From contig CAZGKE010000067.1 in NCBI GenBank assembly GCA_964526035.1, forward strand, positions 1 through 16,707: a stretch of DNA of 16,707 nucleotides, read 5' to 3'. A program made the position numbers and the translations under genes. This document shows positions 7,865-14,318 of the stretch, piece by piece; the first letter of the stretch is position 1; the number at the start of each line of letters is the position of its first letter. Under the pieces are notes generated by a model. That model saw only the letters and a program-made list of their open reading frames with translations. It ran no database searches and was not told the origin of the DNA. Origin of the DNA: DAOMOD01 sp964526035. GTDB lineage: Bacteria; Pseudomonadota; Gammaproteobacteria; Xanthomonadales; BPKI01.

Positions 7865-8293
7865 CTAAAAAAGTCGGCGGCGTCGCGGCTCGAAAAGGCT
7901 CATGAACAGCAGCGTGCCGATACCCCACGCGGCGTTCACCAGGAGTGCAATCATCCACACTTCGATGGAGCCGCCCGCGGCGAATGCGCCGCCCTTCAGC
8001 GGCAGCACGACCAGTAGCGCCACCAGGGTAGGCAGCACTGCGCCCAGCACCAGCGCCAGCAGCCAGCGTGCAGTGCCGCGATAGTTGCGGATGATCCACC
8101 ACAGCGCGATGCCCCACAGTCCGCCCCAGAACGCCAGCGACAGAACCGCAGGCACACCGAGCGGCTGCACCGGATCCATGATCCACGGCTGGCGGTCGAT
8201 GATGCCGGCCAGGTTGAGCAGCAGAAACACGCCCTGATGAAAGATCAAGGTACTGGCGAAGCCGGCGGCAAACGCCTTGAGTGCCGTGATCAT
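7865..8293 (-). CDS. Small four-helix inner-membrane protein of unknown function
   Basis: A 142-residue hydrophobic protein with four predicted membrane helices, at about 5-30, 48-70, 77-100 and 112-134, and a basic tail (EPRRRRLF) that should stay in the cytoplasm. I do not recognise a named family. ATG 8293 is chosen over the TTG seven codons upstream because GGGGGGAA stands about six bases before it. The gene leads a minus-strand series with pyrR and ltaE (33-base gap) and is divergent from the SDR gene, with a 100-base shared upstream region. Membrane context and operon position are all that can be said. Confidence 0.75.
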   Translation of the reverse strand: MITALKAFAAGFASTLIFHQGVFLLLNLAGIIDRQPWIMDPVQPLGVPAVLSLAFWGGLWGIALWWIIRNYRGTARWLLALVLGAVLPTLVALLVVLPLKGGAFAAGGSIEVWMIALLVNAAWGIGTLLFMSLFEPRRRRLF

Positions 8294-8393
8294 GTTGAGT
8301 TCCCCCCGGGTCAAGAAGTCGGCAAGTCAGCGCTTGATCGTACCGCAACGCGGACTGGGCTACGCTGTCGTGCCTTGATCGGGAGAGTGTTCG

Positions 8394-9065
8394 ATGAAAA
8401 CCGTGTTGATCACCGGAGCCAATCGCGGCATCGGTCTGGCCCTGGCCATCCATCACGCCGAGCGCGGCGATCGCGTCATTGCCGTGTGCCGCCAGACGTC
8501 ACCGGCGCTGGCGGCCCTGGACATCCAGGTCGAGTCCGACATCGATGTAACCCGTGACGATGACCTCAAACGGCTCGATGGCAAGCTTGAGGGCATCGTG
8601 CTCGATCGCCTGATCCTCAACGCCGGCGTGCTCGGCAAGGAGGCGCTGGGCGCGATCGACGACTCGGCTGTTGCCTCCATCCGTCGCCAGTTCGAGGTCA
8701 ACGCGCTGGCGCCGCTGCGCGTGGTCGAGACCCTGCTCGACCACCTCGGCGACGCGGCCAAGATCGGCATCATCACCAGCCGCATGGGCTCGGTGTCCGA
8801 CAACGGCTCAGGCGGCTACTACGGCTACCGGATGTCGAAGGCCGCGGTCAACGCCGCGGGGCGTTCACTGGCGATCGACCTGAAACCGCGCGGCATCGCC
8901 GTGTTCCTGCTGCACCCGGGCTTTGTGCAAACCGACATGGTCGGCGGCCAGGGCGACGTAAGTGCGGCAGAATCGGCTGCCAATCTGGTGGCGCGCATGG
9001 ACGAGCTCGGCATCGACCAGACCGGCAGTTTCTGGCATGCCAAGCGCGAGCCCCTGCCCTGGTAG
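8394..9065 (+). CDS. SDR family oxidoreductase (C-factor-like short-chain dehydrogenase)
   Basis: A 223-residue classical short-chain dehydrogenase/reductase. It has the nucleotide-binding motif TGANRGIG (residues 7-14), NAG at 76-78, and the active site with Ser129/Ser133, Tyr145 and Lys149 in the Y-x-x-x-K arrangement (GYYGYRMSKAAVN). The HPGFVQTDM motif follows. The short length and the SRMGS...GGYYGYR pattern resemble CsgA/C-factor and related carbonyl reductases. Arg11 after TGAN hints at NADP(H), but the substrate is unknown. ATG 8394 is preceded by GGGAGAG. A TACGCT -10-like box lies at 8361-8366, without a well-spaced -35. The stop TAG touches the stop of the convergent MAPEG gene with no bases between. 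Confidence 0.87.
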   Translation: MKTVLITGANRGIGLALAIHHAERGDRVIAVCRQTSPALAALDIQVESDIDVTRDDDLKRLDGKLEGIVLDRLILNAGVLGKEALGAIDDSAVASIRRQFEVNALAPLRVVETLLDHLGDAAKIGIITSRMGSVSDNGSGGYYGYRMSKAAVNAAGRSLAIDLKPRGIAVFLLHPGFVQTDMVGGQGDVSAAESAANLVARMDELGIDQTGSFWHAKREPLPW

Positions 9066-9440
9066 TCAGGCGGAGACCACGAACAGCGCGACCACGCAGA
9101 TCAGCGCACCGAACCACACCAGACTGCGCAGGGTCGCCTGGTCGGCGATGTAGAGGCCTCCGTAGGCCAGCCGCAGCAGGATGAAGCTGATGGCGAGGGC
9201 GTCGATATGGGTCTGCTCGGCGCCGGCGAGATGGGCGATGATCACCGCAGCGGCGAACGGCGGAAAGGCCTCAAAGGTGTTCTGGTGGGCCCAATGGGCG
9301 CGCTGGCGCCATCCGCTCAGGCTTTGCTGGAAGTCGCGGACGCGACGGTTGTTGAAGCCGCGCGCTCCGATTTTTGCTGCGCCAGTGAATGCAAACGGCA
9401 GCAGGGCGGCGATCAGCACGCACCAGTAGGCAATGGTCAT
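9066..9440 (-). CDS. MAPEG family membrane protein
   Basis: A 124-residue integral membrane protein with four hydrophobic segments. It carries the MAPEG signature region around residues 45-64 (RAHWAHQNTFEAFPPFAAAV) and a later YGGLYIAD motif. MAPEG proteins include membrane glutathione S-transferases and many uncharacterised bacterial members; no enzyme activity can be assigned here. ATG 9440 gives the usual N-terminus (MTIAYWCVLIAALLPF); the frame extends 14 codons upstream without support. Its stop TGA abuts the stop of the SDR gene, which runs toward it. Its 5' end is divergent from the SpoIIE-type phosphatase gene, with 88 bases between. Confidence 0.82.
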   Translation of the reverse strand: MTIAYWCVLIAALLPFAFTGAAKIGARGFNNRRVRDFQQSLSGWRQRAHWAHQNTFEAFPPFAAAVIIAHLAGAEQTHIDALAISFILLRLAYGGLYIADQATLRSLVWFGALICVVALFVVSA

Positions 9441-9473
9441 CGGGGCCGGTTCCAGGGGGGTTGAAACCCAAGT

Positions 9474-9503
9474 TTGCGACAAGACCGGCGCCGCGGCTAC
9501 GCT
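9474..9503 (+). promoter_or_regulatory. Predicted sigma70 promoter of the FHA-SpoIIE phosphatase gene
   Basis: TTGCGA (9474-9479) and TACGCT (9498-9503) are separated by 18 bases, 25 bases before the ATG at 9529. The -10 keeps the TAnnnT core. The same CTACGCTG octamer occurs at a similar distance before the SDR gene. Confidence 0.5.
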
Positions 9504-9528
9504 GGGCGTCTCCAGCGGACGAGTTCAT

Positions 9529-11106
9529 ATGCCCAGCCTGCTCATCACCCGTGGTCCCGGCAAGGGACTGGTCCACAGCATCGACGGCAGTCTGGTGATC
9601 GGGCGTGGCCAGTTTTCCGACGCGCGCATCGATGATGCAACCGTGTCTCGACGCCATGCGGAAATCCGCTTCAAGGGCGACACCTGCGATCTTCGCGATC
9701 TCGGCAGCAGCAACGGGACGTTCCTGAACGGCGATCCGGTGGGGGAGACCGCGGTTCTTCTGGCCGAAGGGGACAAGCTGCGCTTTGGCAAGGTCGAAGC
9801 CGAGTTCCGCCAGCAGGATGCGGCGACCGGCACGGTGACCGGTGGCGAGCATATCGGCAGCGTGTCCAAATCGGCGGCGCGACTTTTCCAGACCATGCTG
9901 GGCCGCACTCGCCTGTTCTGCGACTTCTCCCGGGCGGCGGCGACCAGCACCGACGCGGCAACGCTGCGCTCGGAGCTGCTCGACCGCCTGCGTGAGGCCA
10001 TGCCCGGTCTGCGCGCGGTCGCCCTCGTGGAGCCGGCGCGGGTGGGACTCGGATTTGCCGTCGTCGAGACGTGCCCGCCCGAGGCGCAGCTGCCTGGCGA
10101 GGCCGTGATCGCGGCGATCGCATCCGAGGCCGGCCGCCAGCACAGCGGCCTGATGCTGATCAATGACGAAGCGCGCGAGGCGTTTCGCGTGCGCTCCGGC
10201 CACAGCCTTGAAGGCGTGCGCATTGCGGCATTCTCGGTCCGCGTTGCGGGCGAGCTGCTGGGCGTGCTGTACCTGCAAAGCGGCGACGACGAGTTCGGAC
10301 TGCGCGGATCCGACCGCGATTTCCTGGCCGGTCTCGCCGGCCTGCTCGGCCTTGCCATGGCCGGCCGTGAGCCGGCGGTAGGTGCGCAGGAGCTGCGTCT
10401 GGCGCGGCGTATCCAGCAGCGCTTCCTGCCGCAAGGCCCGCCGCAGATGTCGGGTTGGCGGATCGTCGACAGCTACACGGCAGCAGGCGCCATCGGCGGC
10501 GACTACTTCGATTTCGCCACCATGGCCGACGGCCGTCTGCTGGCGCTGGTCGCCGATGTTTCCGGCAAGGGCGTGCCCGGCGCGCTGTATATGGCGCGTC
10601 TAGGCATGATGGTGCGTCGCGAAGCGCCGGTATCACGCAGCCCGCAGGATCTTCTGGTGACGCTCAATCGCCTGCTTTGCAAGGAGGTCGAGGGCGGCAT
10701 GTTCGTGACCATGGCGGCGCTGGCTCTCGATCCGGTGCGCGGCAAGCTCGATTTCGTCAGTGCCGGTCATCCGCCCGCGCTGATCCGTCGTGTGCATACC
10801 GGGTCAGTGGACCCCATCGACGCGCCGCAGCGGCCACCATTGGGGGCAGACGCCACGGCGCGCTACATGGCGGTGACCTGTGACCTGCAGCCGGGTGATC
10901 TGCTACTGCTGTTCAGCGATGGGCTCGACGAAGCGATCAACGCCGAGGGCGAACGTCTGGGCATGCCCCGCATACTGGAGATTCTGGGTGCTTGTGTCAG
11001 CGCCGAGCAGGCCGTGCAGGCCCTGAACCGGGCAGTGGGGGATTTTGCGGGGCAGTCACCGCGCGCCGACGATCTGACCATGGTGTGCATCGAGCGCGAA
11101 CACTGA
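9529..11106 (+). CDS. FHA domain-containing SpoIIE/PP2C-type serine/threonine phosphatase
   Basis: A 525-residue cytoplasmic signalling protein with three parts. An N-terminal FHA domain (about 1-95) has the phosphothreonine-binding residues GR (25-26), SRRH (40-43) and NGT (62-64). A GAF-like middle domain spans about 130-280. A SpoIIE/PP2C phosphatase domain spans about 285-525. The phosphatase motifs are IQQRFLP (295-301), GGDYFD (Asp325), VADVSGKG (Asp343), SAGHPP, LFSDGLDEA (Asp464) and DDLTMV (Asp515), so all metal-binding aspartates are present. Such phosphatases typically dephosphorylate STAS anti-anti-sigma proteins in partner switching; a STAS gene lies convergently just downstream. 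The FHA domain suggests recruitment by a threonine-phosphorylated partner. The start at ATG 9529 follows the FHA homology; the extension from 9433 is unrelated sequence. The ribosome-binding site is weak. Confidence 0.88.
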   Translation: MPSLLITRGPGKGLVHSIDGSLVIGRGQFSDARIDDATVSRRHAEIRFKGDTCDLRDLGSSNGTFLNGDPVGETAVLLAEGDKLRFGKVEAEFRQQDAATGTVTGGEHIGSVSKSAARLFQTMLGRTRLFCDFSRAAATSTDAATLRSELLDRLREAMPGLRAVALVEPARVGLGFAVVETCPPEAQLPGEAVIAAIASEAGRQHSGLMLINDEAREAFRVRSGHSLEGVRIAAFSVRVAGELLGVLYLQSGDDEFGLRGSDRDFLAGLAGLLGLAMAGREPAVGAQELRLARRIQQRFLPQGPPQMSGWRIVDSYTAAGAIGGDYFDFATMADGRLLALVADVSGKGVPGALYMARLGMMVRREAPVSRSPQDLLVTLNRLLCKEVEGGMFVTMAALALDPVRGKLDFVSAGHPPALIRRVHTGSVDPIDAPQRPPLGADATARYMAVTCDLQPGDLLLLFSDGLDEAINAEGERLGMPRILEILGACVSAEQAVQALNRAVGDFAGQSPRADDLTMVCIEREH

Positions 11107-11122
11107 CTACGTGAGGCATCCA

Positions 11123-11234
11123 GGGAATCTCTGAACAAGTCCGCGCGCGCCGCGCCGGAGGCTGCGGGGCTGGCCCGCCAGGCGCGCAAGCACAGGGGCA
11201 ACGCGACGTGCTGAGGACTTGTTCAGCGATTCCC
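11123..11234. repeat. 112-bp inverted-repeat element, MITE-like
   Basis: The ends GGGAATCTCTGAACAAGTCC (11123-11142) and its complement at 11215-11234 match in 19 of 20 positions. The 72-base core is GC-rich with no reading frame of note. The GAACAAGTCC end recalls the termini of IS5-type insertion sequences, so this may be a small non-autonomous element. I see no clear target-site duplication. It lies between convergent genes and could also act as a bidirectional terminator. Confidence 0.6.
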
Positions 11235-11237
11235 GGA

Positions 11238-11263
11238 AGCGGCGGCTCCAGACTACCGCCGCT
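11238..11263. terminator. Hairpin after the STAS gene
   Basis: AGCGGCGG and CCGCCGCT form a perfect 8-base stem with a 10-base loop, 6 bases beyond the stop of the minus-strand STAS gene. There is no T-tract, so it is a candidate rather than a classical intrinsic terminator. It adjoins the inverted-repeat element directly. Confidence 0.45.
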
Positions 11264-11269
11264 GAGGGT

Positions 11270-11902
11270 TCAGCCGCGCTTGCCGAACAGACTCGACCAC
11301 ATGCGCGCGAACCAGCCCGGTCCCTTGGCAGCTTTCGTGCCCGGCCTTGCGCGTGAAACCTTGATGTCGCGCGACACCAGCGTGGCTTGACCGCCGCCGC
11401 CTGCCGCCGGCGTCGGGGTCGGCGCACGCGATGGCCCGCGGCCCTTCAGCGCGCCCAGCAGCCGCGCAGCTTCGGCGATACGCGGATCGATCTTCGACGG
11501 CTTCGCCAGCGGCGCCGGTTTGAGGATGGCCAGCGCGGCGTCCTGCAGCTCGCGATTCCGGATTGCAATCTGGTCCGCCAGCGCCTCCGCACGGCTGACG
11601 CGGATGTCGAGCATCTTGGAAAAGCCCGCCATGTCGAACACGTTGCGTACGCTGCTGTTCAGACTGCACAGCTTCAGTTCACCCTTGCCATCGATCGCCT
11701 TGGCAAGCATCAACACCGCCGACAAGCCCGCGCTGCTGATGTAGCCGACGCCGGAAAAGTCGAGCAGGAAGCGGGTGGCGCCGGCGTTCAGACATTCATG
11801 GATGGCCAATTCGAGATCTCCGGCGTTTTCCGTGTCCAGCCGGCCTGTCGGCGCCAGGACTTCAACCTCGCCGACGCGTTCACGCTTGACCTCCAGCGGC
11901 AA
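11270..11902 (-). CDS. STAS-domain protein, anti-anti-sigma factor-like
   Basis: A 210-residue protein. Residues 1 to about 110 form a STAS domain with GRLDTENAGDL, LLDFSGVGYISSAGLS and FDMAGFSKMLDI. Ser57 in ISSAGLS lines up with the serine that is phosphorylated in SpoIIAA/RsbV-type proteins. After the domain come a helical segment, an Ala/Pro/Gly-rich linker (about 155-175) and a short amphipathic tail (GWFARMWSSLFGKRG) that might touch the membrane; free anti-anti-sigma factors usually lack this extension. The start is TTG at 11902: it is three bases after the stop of the upstream FHA gene, GGGAGG stands eight bases before it, and no ATG or GTG gives a complete STAS fold. As the likely target of the convergent SpoIIE-type phosphatase it would switch binding partners with its phosphorylation state. 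The kinase partner is not in the window. Confidence 0.85.
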   Translation of the reverse strand: MPLEVKRERVGEVEVLAPTGRLDTENAGDLELAIHECLNAGATRFLLDFSGVGYISSAGLSAVLMLAKAIDGKGELKLCSLNSSVRNVFDMAGFSKMLDIRVSRAEALADQIAIRNRELQDAALAILKPAPLAKPSKIDPRIAEAARLLGALKGRGPSRAPTPTPAAGGGGQATLVSRDIKVSRARPGTKAAKGPGWFARMWSSLFGKRG

Positions 11903-11905
11903 GGC

Positions 11906-12865
11906 TCAGGCCTCCCGGAACACGAACCGGGCCGGGCCGATCTGGACGGCGTCGCCGTCGCGCAGCACGCGGTCGCGGACCTTCTCGCCGTTGACCAGGG
12001 TGCCGGTCTTGCTGCCGAGATCGATCAGCGTGTAGCCGGACATGCTTGTGGTGACCTTGGCGTGGTTCGCGTCGACGCTGTCGCCGCCGATGCGGATGTC
12101 GTTGCTTTCGTCGCTGCCGATGGACGAAGGTTTGAGTCCGAGGCTGACCGGATTGCGCCCCGCCTCGGCGTTCTGCGGCACCAGACGCGCGCTGCGGATG
12201 GTGATGGTGGCGTCTGGATTGAAGGCAGGTGTCTTCGGCGGCGCAGTCGGTGCGCGCGCTCCTTCTGCGGGCTTCTGTGCCTTCGGTTTGGAGGCTTCCG
12301 GTGAATCGAGAATCGGCATCTCCTGCGTAGCCGCCACGGCGCCGGCAGGCACCGCACGCATCTGCTGCGTGCCAGGCTCGGCGGAGGCTGCGGGCTCGGC
12401 AGGGCTGGATCCGGCCAGATCGGATTCGCTGTCGACCGCGGCCAGGAAGCGCTTCTTCAGTTCCTCGGCGCGCTTCTTGCTGGTGGCGCCGGCCTTGATG
12501 CTGGCGTCAAGCTCGCCGAGACGGCGCTGGTGCTCTTTTTCGTCGAATTCGCCAAGGGTGTGGCGCAGTTCGACTTCTTCGCGGTCCAGCCGCACGGTTT
12601 CGTGCTGCGCTTCCAGTTCGTCGAGAATGCCCTTCAGCTTGCCGTATTCCCCGCGCACCTGGTCGCGAAGCGGGCTGGCTTCGGATTCGAGTTCCGCCAT
12701 GCGGGAGCGGTAGTCCTTGCCGACACGCTCATGCACCTTGGCGTCGACCTTGTCCTTCATGTCGTCGAGAGAACTCAGGCGCTTGCGCAGGACGTCCTGC
12801 TCGTCCTTGAGCTTCTTCAGCGCCTCCACGGCCTTGAGGTCGACCTTTTCGAGTGCTTCGCTCAC
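11906..12865 (-). CDS. Coiled-coil protein with C-terminal FHA-like domain
   Basis: A 319-residue protein with three parts. Residues 1-145 are a long charged coiled coil rich in Lys, Glu and Asp heptads. Residues 146-215 are an Ala/Pro/Ser linker. Residues from about 222 form a forkhead-associated fold (SSIGSDESNDIRIGGDSVDANHAKV...IDLGSKTGTLVNGEKV). The key phosphothreonine contacts are altered: the usual GR is Gly250-Ser251, S-x-x-H is DANH (His268 kept), and NGT is TGT (287-289). Phosphopeptide binding may therefore be weak or changed. I prefer the GTG start at 12865, four bases after the preceding stop with GGGGTG upstream. An ATG at 12898 would overlap that gene. It is the middle gene of a three-gene operon with the cNMP-FHA and STAS genes. 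A scaffold role is inferred from the architecture only. Confidence 0.8.
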   Translation of the reverse strand: MSEALEKVDLKAVEALKKLKDEQDVLRKRLSSLDDMKDKVDAKVHERVGKDYRSRMAELESEASPLRDQVRGEYGKLKGILDELEAQHETVRLDREEVELRHTLGEFDEKEHQRRLGELDASIKAGATSKKRAEELKKRFLAAVDSESDLAGSSPAEPAASAEPGTQQMRAVPAGAVAATQEMPILDSPEASKPKAQKPAEGARAPTAPPKTPAFNPDATITIRSARLVPQNAEAGRNPVSLGLKPSSIGSDESNDIRIGGDSVDANHAKVTTSMSGYTLIDLGSKTGTLVNGEKVRDRVLRDGDAVQIGPARFVFREA

Positions 12866-12869
12866 GTGT

Positions 12870-13724
12870 TCACCCCGCTGTCTGGATGGCAACCACATCG
12901 ACCTCGACGGCGCCGAAGCGCAGCTTGTCGCCGGGTTGTATGGATACCGATTCGCCGCTGGCCAGGCGCCGGTCGTTGTAGAAGGTGCCGTTGGCGGCGC
13001 CGGTTTCCTCGCGCAGCAGAAGCGCGTCGCCCTGGCGCAGGATGTGCGCGTGACGGCGGGACAGGCTGCGGTGGATGTCGAAGGGGCCGAGGTTCACCTC
13101 CGGCGTGGTGCCGGCATTCGGGTCCGGGCGTCCGACCAGATAGGCGTTCGCCGAGGGGTCGAGGATGATGGCCTCGCCGCTGGAGACAGTGAGCGCGATG
13201 ACAATCCCGGGCGGGATCGGCGCGCTCGCGGGCTTCTCGGCGGTCGGTGGCATGAACGGCCGCTCGGTGGGCGGCTCGTTGTCCAGGGGAACGGTGACTT
13301 CCGGTGCCGCACGTGGCCCGCGAGCATCGTCGGATGGCCGCGGGGGTGCCGCCGAAGGCGTCGAACCAGCGGAAGATGGGGCACGCGCCATGGTCTCCAT
13401 GGCTTCGGTCAGGCGCGTCAACAGCGCGACGCCCGCTTCCGGGTTGGCGCGCACCAGCTGCGCGATGGCGTCGCGATCAAGAGGAAGCACGCGGCTGTCC
13501 ACTTCGGCGGTGGCTGAATGCAGGTAGGTCCCCGAACCCAGCGCCGCCGATTCCCCGAACAGCGCGCCCGGCCCTAGGCGGCGCAGCGCCGGCTCGGGAC
13601 TGTCGCCTTGATGCAGGGCGATCTTTCCCGATTCCACCAGATACAGCGTCTGGCCCGCTTCGCCCGCCCGCACCAGGGTCTGGCCGGCGGCGACATCCAC
13701 AAACAGGTTTTCGTTCTGGCTCAT
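12870..13724 (-). CDS. Cyclic nucleotide-binding-like domain protein with C-terminal FHA domain
   Basis: A 284-residue protein. Residues 8 to about 115 form a cNMP-binding-like beta barrel (VRAGEAGQTLYLVESGKIAL, LGPGALFGESAAL). Residues 116-170 are a Pro/Ala/Ser-rich linker. Residues from about 175 form an FHA domain with all canonical contacts: GR (198-199), SRRH (222-225) and NGT (245-247). In the barrel the arginine that normally binds the cyclic-nucleotide phosphate after the FGE motif is absent (GTYLHSATAE), so a nucleotide-independent role is likely. There is no helix-turn-helix, so it is not a CRP-type transcription factor. The ATG at 13724 has GGGGG upstream; the longer frame from 13793 would run through the predicted promoter. 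It is first in the minus-strand signalling operon. Confidence 0.86.
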   Translation of the reverse strand: MSQNENLFVDVAAGQTLVRAGEAGQTLYLVESGKIALHQGDSPEPALRRLGPGALFGESAALGSGTYLHSATAEVDSRVLPLDRDAIAQLVRANPEAGVALLTRLTEAMETMARAPSSAGSTPSAAPPRPSDDARGPRAAPEVTVPLDNEPPTERPFMPPTAEKPASAPIPPGIVIALTVSSGEAIILDPSANAYLVGRPDPNAGTTPEVNLGPFDIHRSLSRRHAHILRQGDALLLREETGAANGTFYNDRRLASGESVSIQPGDKLRFGAVEVDVVAIQTAG

Positions 13725-13764
13725 GCTGCCCCCATGGCCCGAGATGGCAGGCACACGCGCAGCG

Positions 13765-13793
13765 ATTATGGGGAGGAGCAGGCCCAGCGGCAA
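13765..13793 (-). promoter_or_regulatory. Predicted sigma70 promoter of the cNMP/FHA-FHA-STAS operon
   Basis: Reading the minus strand, TTGCCG (13793-13788) is followed after 17 bases by CATAAT (13770-13765), about 40 bases before the ATG at 13724. Spacing and boxes are close to consensus. It is divergent from the atp promoter about 90 bases away. Confidence 0.6.
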
Positions 13794-13879
13794 CCGTGCC
13801 GTTTTGCGGCAGCTTGCGGCCGGCCGGTCGGGTGAGCGCCAGCACCCTCACGCCAGCGGCGCCCATGCGGACCTCCGAG

Positions 13880-13909
13880 TTGCGGCAAAAAATGCGCGGC
13901 TGATATACT
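13880..13909 (+). promoter_or_regulatory. Predicted promoter of the ATP synthase operon
   Basis: TTGCGG (13880-13885) and TATACT (13904-13909) are separated by 18 bases, and the -10 carries an extended TG motif (TGATATACT). Transcription would begin near 13916, leaving a short leader of about 25 bases before the TTG start of atpI. The 13725-13940 gap holds only this promoter and the divergent one. Confidence 0.6.
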
Positions 13910-13940
13910 CCTCAGGCTTTGTGATCGCCTTCCGATCGTT

Positions 13941-14318
13941 TTGAATCCCACAACGCGCTCCGTTCCTGCACCGGTCTCGTTGCTGCCGCTGGCCCAGTTG
14001 GGAACGGGACTTCTGGCAGCGCTGCCAACCGTTGTGCTGGTGGACCTGCAGGCAGCCGCGGCGGTAGTCGCAGGCGCCGCGGTGATGGCCGCGGGATACG
14101 CGCTGTTCGGATGGCGGACACAGGGACGGCCGGCAGTTGTGACGGCCCAGCGTGCGTTCATGCGGCTTCTGGTGGGCTCGGTGCTCAAGTGGCTGGCCAT
14201 CGGCGCGGGGCTGGTGCTGGCGATGTCCTCCGGTCACTTCGACCCCAAATTCGTGCTGGTCGGTGCGCTGAGCGCCTGGCTGGCTTACCTGATCTGCTTG
14301 GCCTGGTTGCTCCGATGA
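13941..14318 (+). CDS. atpI: ATP synthase subunit I
   Basis: A 125-residue membrane protein with four hydrophobic helices, in the normal place for atpI at the head of the operon. AtpI is a non-structural protein that helps c-ring assembly and Mg2+ handling. Its sequence is poorly conserved, so the call rests mainly on position, length, topology and the pattern 'AQRAFMRLLVGSVLKWLAIGAGLVLA', which parallels the conserved helix-loop of the family. The first usable start is TTG 13941; no ATG or GTG occurs in frame after the predicted promoter until well into the first helix. No ribosome-binding site is visible, and the start could also be wrong. The TGA stop overlaps the ATG of atpB. Confidence 0.78.
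   Translation: MNPTTRSVPAPVSLLPLAQLGTGLLAALPTVVLVDLQAAAAVVAGAAVMAAGYALFGWRTQGRPAVVTAQRAFMRLLVGSVLKWLAIGAGLVLAMSSGHFDPKFVLVGALSAWLAYLICLAWLLR

Noticed and set aside
7794..8456. 220-codon minus-strand frame overlapping the small membrane protein
   Set aside because: The alternative frame (7865-8293) has four clean membrane helices and a good ribosome-binding site; this one has neither.
9271..10434. 387-codon minus-strand frame over the phosphatase and MAPEG genes
   Set aside because: It covers conserved FHA and GAF-like coding regions on the other strand and has a shadow-like composition.
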